Assembly: GCA_018693315.1 (NCBI GenBank) | Contig: JABHLR010000002.1 | Location: 1-64,000, forward strand | Length of the DNA stretch: 64,000 nucleotides | Source: an archaeon | Lineage (GTDB): Archaea > Nanobdellota > Nanobdellia > Pacearchaeales > GW2011-AR1 | Reading direction: 5' to 3' | Shown here: piece after piece, positions 45,322 to 55,075 of the stretch | Numbering within the stretch: position 1 is the stretch's first letter | Layout of the letters: each line of letters opens with the position of its first letter | The notes under the pieces: generated by a model | The model's input: only the letters and a program-made list of their open reading frames with translations | Databases searched by the model: none | Told to the model about the DNA's origin: nothing | Translations under genes and position numbers: made by a program

Positions 45322-46068
45322 TTAGACATAATAGAAAGTATAAAATAATTCTGGCAAAAAATTAATAAGTACATGTGCAATTATTGGTGCAACTATTCTT
45401 CGACCCCGAACTAACCATAATGAGGTAAGCAACATTCCTCCAACAAAAGCAGAAAATCCAGAGCCACTAGATTTTGTCAAATGCCAAAATCCAAAAAATA
45501 AAGCACTTATAAAAAATGCGACCCACACACCCCAAGAAGCCTCGGTTTTAATAAAAATAAAAAGCCTAGCTATTTCTTCTGCCGAAATAAAGATAACTAG
45601 TGAAATAAGAAGAATGATAACCTCGAGAAATTTATACGATTGAGAAATATCCTCATCAAGCAATGATGGCTCTTCGGCAATTACCTTCGCCTTAAAATTA
45701 TTAGAAGGATCCAAGGCAAATTCCTTCACATTTTGAGAAGAATAATTATCAAAAAGCATTCCAGAACCAACCGAAACAGGGAGAATAATCAAAAGAGCCA
45801 AAACTGCAAAAATAATGTCCTTACCAATATGTGAAAAATCAAAACCGAGTTTAGAAAATTTGAAATCTGTAGATTCTATTGCCAAGAAAACTAAAAAACC
45901 TATAGAAGAGAAAAAAATCAGGGTAGATAGATGTATTCCCCACGGAAAATAAAAGAAGGGGTCATAGTGTTCCCATAGAAGACCAGGTAGAAGTGTTAAT
46001 ATCAACATTATGAAAATCCAAGCGTATTTACCAAAAAAAGTATCCTTATTCCACCACTTCATACTCAA
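45322..46068 (-). CDS. CPBP-family intramembrane protease
   Basis: EEIAR and FGFWH motifs in multi-TM protein. Confidence 0.75.
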   Translation of the reverse strand: MSMKWWNKDTFFGKYAWIFIMLILTLLPGLLWEHYDPFFYFPWGIHLSTLIFFSSIGFLVFLAIESTDFKFSKLGFDFSHIGKDIIFAVLALLIILPVSVGSGMLFDNYSSQNVKEFALDPSNNFKAKVIAEEPSLLDEDISQSYKFLEVIILLISLVIFISAEEIARLFIFIKTEASWGVWVAFFISALFFGFWHLTKSSGSGFSAFVGGMLLTSLWLVRGRRIVAPIIAHVLINFLPELFYTFYYV

Positions 46069-46113
46069 ATATTGACCATCTAACTATTTAACATTTTCCA
46101 CGGAAACAACTAA

Positions 46114-47148
46114 TCACTTCCCCAACTTAACAAAATTATAAGCAGCCTTAGCCGCCAAAGAACCATCAGCAGCCGCAGTTATCGCTTGCTTAAACGGATT
46201 ATTCGTTCCATCCCCAGCCGCAAACAAACCAGCAACATTCGTCCGCCCCTCTTTATCAACCTTAATATAACCCTTCTCCAACTCAACCCCAAGCCCCTCA
46301 ACAATCTGAGTCAAAGGCGTCGACCCAATCTCAACAAAAACCCCATCAACCTTTAGCAACCTCTCACCACTCTCCGGCGAAGCCGAGCCATCCACAATCT
46401 TCGATTGTGAGCCATCCGACGCAGTCGAGCCATCCACAACCTTTAGTTGCGAACCAGCCGAGTCAACGAGTCGCAGTCCTGTGACTCGCTTGTCTCCGAG
46501 GATTTCTGCAGGCTTCGTATTATAAATTATCTCAATATTTTTAATCCCTTCAATCCTATCCAAATTAATCGGCTCAGCCCTCATCTTTTTCTGACGATAA
46601 CTAACATAAACCTTCTTACAAATACTCGCCAAATAAATCGCAGCCTTAGCAGCAGAATCCGAACCCCCAACAACGGCAACAGTTTTACCCCTAAAAAAAT
46701 TCCCATCACAAGTCGCACAATAACTAACACCTTTCCCCAAAAATTCACTCTCGCCAGGAATCCCCAGCTTCCGATGCTCAGACCCCAAAGCCGCAATCAC
46801 ACTCTTTCCACAAACCTTCCCGCCACCATAATTTACTACAAACTCTTTTGCAGACGCCCCAGCTTCCGACACCCCGACACCCCGACACCCCGACACCCCG
46901 AGTTTCTCAATGTGAACATTGAGAAACTTTGCTCCAAACATCTTCGCCTGCTCCTCAAACTTCTTCATCAAATCAATCCCCGAACCAATAAACCCCGGAT
47001 AATTCTCAATCTCCCCAGCCAAATTCGTCATCCCACCAACCTCTTTTCCAATAACCAAAGTCTTCAAATCATACCGCCCAGCATAAATCGCCGCAGCCAT
47101 CCCAGCCGGCCCAGTCCCAAGCACAATCAAATCATAAACATCTTCCAT
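46114..47148 (-). CDS. trxB: Thioredoxin reductase (FAD/NAD) with repeat-rich insertions
   Basis: GTGPAGMAAAIYAGR, CATCDG, GDGTNNPFKQAITAAADG; extra repeat segments. Confidence 0.9.
   Translation of the reverse strand: MEDVYDLIVLGTGPAGMAAAIYAGRYDLKTLVIGKEVGGMTNLAGEIENYPGFIGSGIDLMKKFEEQAKMFGAKFLNVHIEKLGVSGCRGVGVSEAGASAKEFVVNYGGGKVCGKSVIAALGSEHRKLGIPGESEFLGKGVSYCATCDGNFFRGKTVAVVGGSDSAAKAAIYLASICKKVYVSYRQKKMRAEPINLDRIEGIKNIEIIYNTKPAEILGDKRVTGLRLVDSAGSQLKVVDGSTASDGSQSKIVDGSASPESGERLLKVDGVFVEIGSTPLTQIVEGLGVELEKGYIKVDKEGRTNVAGLFAAGDGTNNPFKQAITAAADGSLAAKAAYNFVKLGK
46385..46470. repeat. 42-bp tandem repeat with small palindromes inside trxB
   Basis: GAGCCATCCACAA at 46385-46397 and 46427-46439; CACAATC-TTC-GATTGTG. 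Confidence 0.75.
46867..46898. repeat. 4 x 8-bp perfect tandem repeat CGACACCC inside trxB
   Basis: CGACACCCCGACACCCCGACACCCCGACACCC read directly. Confidence 0.95.
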
Positions 47149-47234
47149 CTATAAAACAATCCTAAAACCTTTTTATACCTTAGCCATCACTGTTAACCAA
47201 CAACATTTAAATAACTCTCAATCCTCAATCTATC

Positions 47235-48254
47235 ATGACACCAGAAAAAAGATTCGAACTTATAACGCGAAACCTCCAAGAAGTAATTGGCGAAGACGAA
47301 CTCAAGGAAAAACTAAAATCCAAGAAAGAATTCTCAGTATACTGGGGAGCAATGCCAACCGGCAGCATCTCAATCGCATATTTCTTCCCAATGCTAAAAA
47401 TCGCAGACCTACTAAAAGCAGGATGCCGAGTAAAAATTCTTGTCGCAGACCTACACGCCGCACTCGATAGCGTCCCATGGGAAGACCTAGAAAAAAGATA
47501 CAAATACTATAAGGCAGCCATCGAAACAATGCTCGAAACAATCGGAGTCCCATTAGAAAAATTAGAATTTGTAAAAGGAAGCGACTTCCAACTCAAAAAA
47601 GAATTCTTCCACGATGTCCTTAAAATGAGCACAATCACCAGCATAAACGATTGTAAGAAGGCCGCGTCCGAAGTCGTAAAACTTGGAGACAACCCAAAAC
47701 TATCCGGAATAATCTATCCATCAATGCAAGCCCTAGATGAAGAATACCTAAAAGTCGACGCACAGCTCGGCGGAAACGACCAAAGAAAAATCATGGTCTT
47801 CGCAAGAGAGAACCTCCCAAAGATAGGATACAAAGCAAGAATAGAATTACTAAATCCATTAATCAGAGGACTAATCGGAGAAAAGATGAGTTCTTCAATA
47901 AAGGCAACCAAAATAGATTTGATGGAAGATCCAAAAACAGTCATCAAGAAAATAAACAAAGCAGATTGTATAACAGGCGACCCAGACAATGGGATAATGG
48001 CGCTTCTTGAATATTTCCTCTTTATATTAAAAGAAGACAAGAAAGAAAAGTTCATAATTGAGAGGCCAGAGAAATACGGAGGAAATCTTGAGTACGCATC
48101 ATACGAAGAAGTAAAAAAAGATTTCATCGACAAGAAACTACACCCACTAGATTTGAAGAATGCCGTAGCCGCAGAAATCAACAAGCTCCTAAAAATATTC
48201 CAAGCAAACAAAGAGTTACAAAAACTCCACAAAGCCGCTTATCCAGACGAATAA
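47235..48254 (+). CDS. tyrS: Tyrosyl-tRNA synthetase (archaeal)
   Basis: FSVYWGAMPTGSISIAYF...KMSSS. Confidence 0.92.
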   Translation: MTPEKRFELITRNLQEVIGEDELKEKLKSKKEFSVYWGAMPTGSISIAYFFPMLKIADLLKAGCRVKILVADLHAALDSVPWEDLEKRYKYYKAAIETMLETIGVPLEKLEFVKGSDFQLKKEFFHDVLKMSTITSINDCKKAASEVVKLGDNPKLSGIIYPSMQALDEEYLKVDAQLGGNDQRKIMVFARENLPKIGYKARIELLNPLIRGLIGEKMSSSIKATKIDLMEDPKTVIKKINKADCITGDPDNGIMALLEYFLFILKEDKKEKFIIERPEKYGGNLEYASYEEVKKDFIDKKLHPLDLKNAVAAEINKLLKIFQANKELQKLHKAAYPDE

Positions 48255-48406
48255 TTTTCCCCACCAAAACATTTATATAATTCTACTACCATCCATAACC
48301 ATGCAAACGCAAAGAGTGATGTGGTCCCGGAATTCTTATACCTCTCTAGCGTGTGCTCACTGTCTTTTTATTAAGTTCTGTTAAGTACACGACATTTCCC
48401 ATTTCT

Positions 48407-48856
48407 ATGAAAACGAAATTTAATGTCGCTGTACAGACATATAACCTTGAAAAAGTAGCACACCCCAACCTATTTGGAGAAAACATCTGTGAGGGCGAAG
48501 TTAACAACAATTGCATCTCTTGCAATGAAAACATCACTCATCCGCTCTGCCCAAACTGCATCTCAAAAGCATTCAATCAATGGACAAAAAAATTCCCAGA
48601 ACACCACGAGCTAAAAGGAAAACTAAACATCTTCATGCGACACCACAATCACATAAAAGGAAAATCGACAACTTGCGTAGTATGTAACAAAAACGACGTC
48701 CACGTCTGCCCATACTGCTTCACAGAGCACCTATATAAGCTGGTGAAAGAAGCAGGCCTAGGCGTCCGAGCAATGACAGAATTCCTTTTTATATTCAACT
48801 TCGATTTCGAGCACAAAGGGTATTCACAAGAGCTCGAAGCATTCGGTGGCTACTAA
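48407..48856 (+). CDS. Zinc-binding hypothetical protein (multiple CxxC)
   Basis: CISC..HPLCPNC..CVVC..CPYC. Confidence 0.65.
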   Translation: MKTKFNVAVQTYNLEKVAHPNLFGENICEGEVNNNCISCNENITHPLCPNCISKAFNQWTKKFPEHHELKGKLNIFMRHHNHIKGKSTTCVVCNKNDVHVCPYCFTEHLYKLVKEAGLGVRAMTEFLFIFNFDFEHKGYSQELEAFGGY

Positions 48857-48887
48857 AACTTATAAACATCCAGAACATTACATAGTC

Positions 48888-49364
48888 ATGGCAACAGTCT
48901 GGACCTTCACAAATAAAAGAGAACTCAACAAATCAGAATTTCTAAATTACATAGAAAGAAAAGTTTTCAGAACAATCAGAAAATTCGACATGCTACCCAG
49001 AGACAGATCTATCACCCTAAAAAAATCCAACGACCTAAATACAAATGTCCTAAAAAAAATTATAGAAACAAAATTCCCAGTAAAATTTAGTACCAAACCA
49101 AATCTATCATCAGAGAATCTTTCACAAGCAGCCGAAGATATTTTCAAAAACATTCTCAAAGGAAACTACAAAGGGCCATCTCCAAAAAACAAACCATTGT
49201 ATTTTTTATCCGATAAAGAAATCGAACTCTACGCAAAACTTTCAAGCATAAAAGGAGCAAAAAGAAAACAAGATAAAAAAATCCAAACCCTCTTTGAAAA
49301 ATTTCTAAAGAAAAATCAAGACCTAGAATTAAACATTGTCAAAGCGGTAGGGCAATTAGAATGA
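48888..49364 (+). CDS. Hypothetical protein
   Basis: ORF, overlaps next start. Confidence 0.6.
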   Translation: MATVWTFTNKRELNKSEFLNYIERKVFRTIRKFDMLPRDRSITLKKSNDLNTNVLKKIIETKFPVKFSTKPNLSSENLSQAAEDIFKNILKGNYKGPSPKNKPLYFLSDKEIELYAKLSSIKGAKRKQDKKIQTLFEKFLKKNQDLELNIVKAVGQLE

Positions 49365-49894
49365 AAAAAGCAGTAGGAATAATAAGCATTTCTGTAAGTG
49401 TCGTGGTAATAGCTCTGATGATATATGGGCTCATGAACGCTGGGGCAATCAGCGAACAAATGTCATCCCAGATTGAAGATTATGGGGCGATAGCACTTTT
49501 CTTCATGTCGATAATATTCGACTTAATCCCGCAAATAATCTCTCCAGTCGCAGCAATGGTAATGGCAGTAGTAATGGGAGTAGGTCTTTACCCGGCAATA
49601 ATCGCCACAATTCTAGGTTCCACAATAGGTTCCACAATAGGATTTATACTAGGGAAAAAATACATGTTCGACGCTGTAAACGCGATGACCTCAGAAAAAG
49701 CAGTAGAAAGACTAACAAGCCTAACAAACAGGTACGGTAGAATCGTGGTCCCATTGGCAGCAATATCCCCCGTCCCATATCTTCCCGTTCTACTCGGTGC
49801 GATGAACTTCTCAAAAAGAAATTTCATAATCTACGGCCTAATTCCACGAGCGCTAAGTATCATCATACTCAGCTCAATCATCTATCTGTTCTAA
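49361..49894 (+). CDS. VTT/DedA-like (SNARE-associated) membrane protein
   Basis: ILGSTIGSTIGFILGKKY ... LAAISPVPYLPVLLGAMNF. Confidence 0.78.
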   Translation: MKKAVGIISISVSVVVIALMIYGLMNAGAISEQMSSQIEDYGAIALFFMSIIFDLIPQIISPVAAMVMAVVMGVGLYPAIIATILGSTIGSTIGFILGKKYMFDAVNAMTSEKAVERLTSLTNRYGRIVVPLAAISPVPYLPVLLGAMNFSKRNFIIYGLIPRALSIIILSSIIYLF

Positions 49895-50357
49895 CAACGA
49901 GATCTCCAAACTTTGCCTTATCCATATTCGCAAGAGGCCTATATTCACCATCACACATATAAGAAACAGTTTGAGCAACCCCATCCCTAGATCGCCGATA
50001 TAAATCAATATCCTGAACAGGAATAATTATCTTAGGCAATTCAATAACACGAGGAACGCGAATCAACAATCTTTCAATATCATCAAAAAGTTTTCCTTTC
50101 ACATGAGGACGCAAAGCACGCTTAACCCAATACCAAGCAGTAGCACAATTCTCAACAAATCGCGCACCAACATTTTCATCATAAACAATTTTTTGCGCAG
50201 TCGGCCTTCTAAAAAGTTTTCTTGTTCTCTTCCATAATCCATCCTCCAACCTAAAACAAGTACCACAGGTCGGCCGCGCAACCCCACAATTATTCTTATT
50301 AAGAAACTCCACAAAACCCTCAGCTCTCAACCTATGCTTCATAACAAACCACACCAA
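49878..50357 (-). CDS. Hypothetical protein
   Basis: 159 aa ORF. Confidence 0.5.
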   Translation of the reverse strand: MVWFVMKHRLRAEGFVEFLNKNNCGVARPTCGTCFRLEDGLWKRTRKLFRRPTAQKIVYDENVGARFVENCATAWYWVKRALRPHVKGKLFDDIERLLIRVPRVIELPKIIIPVQDIDLYRRSRDGVAQTVSYMCDGEYRPLANMDKAKFGDLVVRTDR

Positions 50358-50366
50358 ACCATCCTT

Positions 50367-51446
50367 TTAAGAATTATTAATCTCCATAACAACCTTCCTC
50401 AATTCCCTAAAATCCCCAATAATATAATCCGGCTTCTCTTTCTTAATCACAGCCAACGAAGACCATGCACATTTATTATTAATCGCAACAGCAACACATC
50501 CAGCCTCTCGCGCAAACTGAACATCTGAAAATCTATCCCCAACATACATCGCCTCCGATGCCTTAATCTTCATCTTTCGAAACAACTTCTCCAACATCTC
50601 GTCTTTAGTCGAAAATTTCTCAGACCCATAAACCCCCCTAAACAAACCCTTCAACTTCAACTTCTTAATCGACGCCCTCAAAAAACTAGTCTTCGAATTC
50701 GAAACAACAATCAACGGCATCTCCTCCTTCAGCTCCCACAACGGCTTCAATGAAACACACGGCTTAATCCCACCATCAATCGCAGCCTTAGTAAAATACT
50801 TATAAAATTTCCTACGGAATTTCTGAAGATCTTTAACATGCAAACCCAACCCCTTCAAAATCAAATGAGTCTTAACTCCCAACAACTTCCTCATCTTCTC
50901 CTTGTCAAATTCATAACCAAACTCGTCCAACGTCCGCACCATAGTATCAAAAGCTATTTTCTTCGCATCACTAATCGTCCCATCAAAATCAAAAAATATA
51001 GCCTTAATCTTCCTATCTCCAGGCGCCCTCCAAGCTTCCCTATCTTTCAAAAACTCCTTCAGCTCCTTCTTGCTAGACTTCCTCCAAAGATGCTTTAAAT
51101 CAGAAACCTTATGCTCTTCAATCTTTATGGGCTTTACTTTTTTCATAGAGAGATATTCATCTTTATGATTTTGTTTAAAATCTTTCGGATCTAATATATG
51201 CAAATAAACAGTTGCTTTCAAATCAGGCCAACCCTCAATAATATTTATCACATGAGTCTTCCGATTCTTAAAAGCAGAAGTCTTAGCCGACCTCGCAGCA
51301 GCCATTCCCAAAGCAACCTTCTTCAAACTCGTCGCATAAACTCCCTTCTTAGAATGCATAGGATCTGAATCGGTAGGTTTCCTCGGCTCCAAAACTTTTA
51401 TTTTCTTCCCACTCCCATGATACAAATATTTCGGTTTTTTCATCAC
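50367..51446 (-). CDS. HAD-family phosphatase with N-terminal putative ADP-ribosyltransferase-like domain
   Basis: N-term YLYHGSGKKIKVLEP...KGVYATS...DEYLSMKKVKPI; C-term IFFDFDGTISD...VVSNSK...YVGDRFSD. Confidence 0.75.
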   Translation of the reverse strand: MMKKPKYLYHGSGKKIKVLEPRKPTDSDPMHSKKGVYATSLKKVALGMAAARSAKTSAFKNRKTHVINIIEGWPDLKATVYLHILDPKDFKQNHKDEYLSMKKVKPIKIEEHKVSDLKHLWRKSSKKELKEFLKDREAWRAPGDRKIKAIFFDFDGTISDAKKIAFDTMVRTLDEFGYEFDKEKMRKLLGVKTHLILKGLGLHVKDLQKFRRKFYKYFTKAAIDGGIKPCVSLKPLWELKEEMPLIVVSNSKTSFLRASIKKLKLKGLFRGVYGSEKFSTKDEMLEKLFRKMKIKASEAMYVGDRFSDVQFAREAGCVAVAINNKCAWSSLAVIKKEKPDYIIGDFRELRKVVMEINNS

Positions 51447-51913
51447 AACCCCCTCCTCATCTTTTGAACGTTAAGCCCAAAAAGCTTACTTATAGAACCA
51501 ACCTTCTTATAATCCATCTTTTCGTAAAAAGGAATAGCGTAAAGCGAAGAATTTATTTTTATAGATTTGCCGCCCATGCCCTTTGCCGTTTTCTCAAACT
51601 TCACAACCAACCCCCTAGCAACACCCCTCTTGTGATATTCCCCAACAACAAACAAATTCACAATCTTATCTTCCCGCCCCCGAACAATTCCAATAATTTT
51701 CTCGCCAGCCACAGCAACATAAAAAATCGAACACTTATCAAAATTTTCCTTTATCCTCGCAAGATTTTTCTTCAGCGGAGTATATGTATCAATATAATTC
51801 TTAACACTCTTTTTGCTACCTTCACCACTATTAAACCGCCCAAAAGTTTTACTAATTAACCTAGCAACATCTTTCAAATCAGAATCTCTATATTTTCTTA
51901 TCCTCATCATCAC
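51443..51913 (-). CDS. GNAT acetyltransferase
   Basis: VGEYHKRGVARGLVVKFEKTAKGMG. Confidence 0.82.
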   Translation of the reverse strand: MMMRIRKYRDSDLKDVARLISKTFGRFNSGEGSKKSVKNYIDTYTPLKKNLARIKENFDKCSIFYVAVAGEKIIGIVRGREDKIVNLFVVGEYHKRGVARGLVVKFEKTAKGMGGKSIKINSSLYAIPFYEKMDYKKVGSISKLFGLNVQKMRRGL

Positions 51914-53100
51914 TCCCTCATCAACAAATAAACAAACGCAGTTAAAAAGACTATCGCACCGCCAACAATTAAAGTATTGGCAATCCCAATCGTAACAATC
52001 CCAATACCAGCCAGAAACACACCAATAGAATCAGCAACATTCCAATTAATACTTCCAATCGAACCAAGCGAAGCTCTGATCTTAGAATCGAATTCATGAT
52101 GAGATGCCGAAGCTTCCGCAACGTCTAAAATCACCTCAAATATTTTCAAGATAGCAAATAATAGAAACGCAAGTATGACCCACCTAGAGAACGCAATACC
52201 AATCATCATAACTCCCGTGACAATCGAGGTCATAAGTAGGGAAAACCTAAAGCCACTTTTCTCAACAACTCTTTCAGCTATAAGAGGAGCACCCAAAGAT
52301 ATGAAAGCAATTACACCAAGAGCTCCAGCATAAAACTCTGGCTTCAGCCCAATAGTTTGAACGAAAAACAATGGAACAGCTAGAGTGAATATACTCCAAC
52401 CGATATTAGCAAGAATGCTATTTCCCATTATAATCCTAAGATTTCGATTCTTCTTGTGAAAGATAAAATTATACGACTCAATAGCCTTAAGCCAAGACTT
52501 TTTCAAATATCCATGCGGAACTTTCTCCGGCGTAAAATTTCTCTCCTCCATATACTTCCAGATCATAATAAATATCAACAAACTAACAATCCCAGACACA
52601 AGCCAAATCAACCTAAAATTAATCGCAATAATAACAAGGCCAATCAGGCCACCAACAATAAGTCCGCCTCTCTCGAAAATATAACCCCTAGAAATTAATC
52701 TAACAATCTGGGATTTTTTCTTCCCAATTCCCAACGCGTCAATAGCCCAAGCCGAACCAGCTCCAGTAGTAAAAGTCCACGCAATATCAGAGATAACCCA
52801 AAACGCAGCAATCACCCAAAAACTATTAGCAAAATATATCCCAAGAAAAGCCACTGTAAACAAAAAGTAAGATATCATCAAAGATTTCTTCCTAGAATCA
52901 TAATCAGCAACAGCCCCAGTAGGAAACTCAAGAAGCATAGTGAAAAGGCTAGACAAAGCAAAGAGCGTTGTAATCCAAACAACACTGAAACCCATCTGAA
53001 CAAAATAAACCAAAGCAAGAGCAACAATCAAAGCCCGCCTTACACCATGACCAAACTCCATTCCATTACGAATCGCCTTCACTCTAGTAGAAAACTTCAT
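51910..53100 (-). CDS. MFS transporter (paralogue of 61013-62236)
   Basis: 12-TM pattern, EFPTGAVADYDSRKKSLM. Confidence 0.87.
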   Translation of the reverse strand: MKFSTRVKAIRNGMEFGHGVRRALIVALALVYFVQMGFSVVWITTLFALSSLFTMLLEFPTGAVADYDSRKKSLMISYFLFTVAFLGIYFANSFWVIAAFWVISDIAWTFTTGAGSAWAIDALGIGKKKSQIVRLISRGYIFERGGLIVGGLIGLVIIAINFRLIWLVSGIVSLLIFIMIWKYMEERNFTPEKVPHGYLKKSWLKAIESYNFIFHKKNRNLRIIMGNSILANIGWSIFTLAVPLFFVQTIGLKPEFYAGALGVIAFISLGAPLIAERVVEKSGFRFSLLMTSIVTGVMMIGIAFSRWVILAFLLFAILKIFEVILDVAEASASHHEFDSKIRASLGSIGSINWNVADSIGVFLAGIGIVTIGIANTLIVGGAIVFLTAFVYLLMRE

Positions 53101-54902
53101 TTAATATACCCACCCTTCTGCAAATTCCACAATTTCTTATATTCGCCAGCCTGATTAATCAACTGCCTATGAGTCCCCGACTGAACAATCTTCCCCCGCT
53201 TCATCACAATAATCTTATCTGCATGCATGATAGTCGACAACCTGTGAGCAATAATAATCGACGTACGCCCCTCCATAAGCCGCGCAAGGTCCTTCTGAAT
53301 CTCATGCTCAGTCTCGCTGTCCAAAGCCGAAGTAGCCTCATCCAAAACCAAAATCTTCTTATTCGCCAACAAAGCCCTAGCTATCGAAACCCTCTGCTTC
53401 TCCCCTCCACTCAACTTCACGCCACGCTCACCAACAATAGTCCTCTCCTTCTGTGGCATCTCATCAATAACCTTATCCAACTGCGCAAACTTAATCGCCT
53501 TCCAAACGACATCTTTCTTCGCCGAAGGATTCGAGAACTTAATATTATTCCAAATAGTATCATCAAACAAAACAGCTTCCTGCGGCACAATCGCCATCTC
53601 ACTCCGAACGCTCTCCTGTTTGAAATCCTTAATGTTCTTTCCATCAATCAAAACTTCTCCGCCTTCAATATCATATAACCGATAAAGCAAATTCACCAAA
53701 GTCGACTTTCCACATCCCGAGTGCCCAACAAAAGCAACCTTCTTATTCTTAGGAATTTTCAAACTAAACCCATCAAAAAGTTTTCTCTTCGAATATCTAA
53801 ACTCAACATCCTTAAACTCAATATCTCCATGCTTAATCTCCATCGCCTTAGCCCCAGGCTTATCCTTAATGCTATTCTCGATTTTCCCATACTCGAACAA
53901 ATCCTGGAAATCAATCATCGACCTATAATACATTCGAATCCCATGAACGAATCCAAACAAAGGCCCAACTACATTTCCATAAATCGTGTAGATAAATACA
54001 ATCGCACCAATCGTCAACTCGCCATTCAAGAAACTAACCATAGGAAAATAAAGCAAGAAGAAAACACCAAGTCCTAAAATCGTAGCCTCGCCAACATCAA
54101 GCCACTTGAAAAATTGCCAAAACTTCTCAAACGCATTCTTAGTCTCTTCGCTCAACCTATGAAACCTTTTCTTAACAGCGTCTTCCTTTCCAAAATACTT
54201 AACCGAATTAATATTAGTCAAAAAGTCCGCAACGTTCCCTTTCTCTCTATCTTCCTTCCGATTCGCATAACCACCATAAGGCTTCGAGTAATTCTGCAAA
54301 ATAATATTATATCCAATAAAAACGACAACAGTAATAATCAAAACAATAGCCGCAGACATATTAAAGAAAAGCAAAGAACCAACGACCGCAATCATCGAAA
54401 AAACCAAAGGCGCGATATTCCAAACAATTACATCAGTCATTCTATCAATGGCACCCGCCCCCCGACCAATCCTCGAAATCAAACTTCCAGTTTTATGCGT
54501 CGTGTGAAAATCGTGCGAAAGTCCAACAATATGATTAAAATATTTCCTTTTCAAATCCGCAATCATATCATTAGAAAGAACAATCAAGAAAACCTGCGAA
54601 GCCCACTTAAAGAAAACCCTCGAAATCAATACCACAAAAAACACCAAAATCAATACCCAAAGAACATTCACAAAAGCTGATTTCGCCAATAATCCATCAG
54701 CAAAAAGAGTTCCGCTATCAATCAATTCCTTAAACAAATACTTGTCAACAACATAAGTAAGGGCAGTCAAGAACCCTATAATCATCAACATGGTCAATTT
54801 TACCTTGTACCTACTAAGAAAGCTCCAATACTCCTTGAAATTGTACCCGAAATTGATATCTCGCTTGTACTTTTTCTTATCTATCTTAATTTTCTTTACC
54901 AT
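53097..54902 (-). CDS. ABC transporter, fused permease/ATPase
   Basis: GHSGCGKSTLVNLLYR, LSGGEKQRVSIARALL, LVLDEATSALD. Confidence 0.92.
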   Translation of the reverse strand: MVKKIKIDKKKYKRDINFGYNFKEYWSFLSRYKVKLTMLMIIGFLTALTYVVDKYLFKELIDSGTLFADGLLAKSAFVNVLWVLILVFFVVLISRVFFKWASQVFLIVLSNDMIADLKRKYFNHIVGLSHDFHTTHKTGSLISRIGRGAGAIDRMTDVIVWNIAPLVFSMIAVVGSLLFFNMSAAIVLIITVVVFIGYNIILQNYSKPYGGYANRKEDREKGNVADFLTNINSVKYFGKEDAVKKRFHRLSEETKNAFEKFWQFFKWLDVGEATILGLGVFFLLYFPMVSFLNGELTIGAIVFIYTIYGNVVGPLFGFVHGIRMYYRSMIDFQDLFEYGKIENSIKDKPGAKAMEIKHGDIEFKDVEFRYSKRKLFDGFSLKIPKNKKVAFVGHSGCGKSTLVNLLYRLYDIEGGEVLIDGKNIKDFKQESVRSEMAIVPQEAVLFDDTIWNNIKFSNPSAKKDVVWKAIKFAQLDKVIDEMPQKERTIVGERGVKLSGGEKQRVSIARALLANKKILVLDEATSALDSETEHEIQKDLARLMEGRTSIIIAHRLSTIMHADKIIVMKRGKIVQSGTHRQLINQAGEYKKLWNLQKGGYIK

Positions 54903-54934
54903 ACTGTTATATACCTCAACACCCTCATATTCTC

Positions 54935-55024
54935 ATGCAGGAAGACACACGATACGCATCATACACAAAGTACAAAAATATAATCGGCGGCGAGCCAGCT
55001 GAAGAGGACGAAGACACGGAGTAA
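54935..55024 (+). CDS. Possible 29-aa small ORF MQEDTRYASYTKYKNIIGGEPAEEDEDTE
   Basis: TTATATA box upstream; small ORF. Confidence 0.3.
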   Translation: MQEDTRYASYTKYKNIIGGEPAEEDEDTE

Positions 55025-55075
55025 ACACTGTTTATAAATTTTTGCTTAATTCTATCATAATTCATTCAAATTCCT

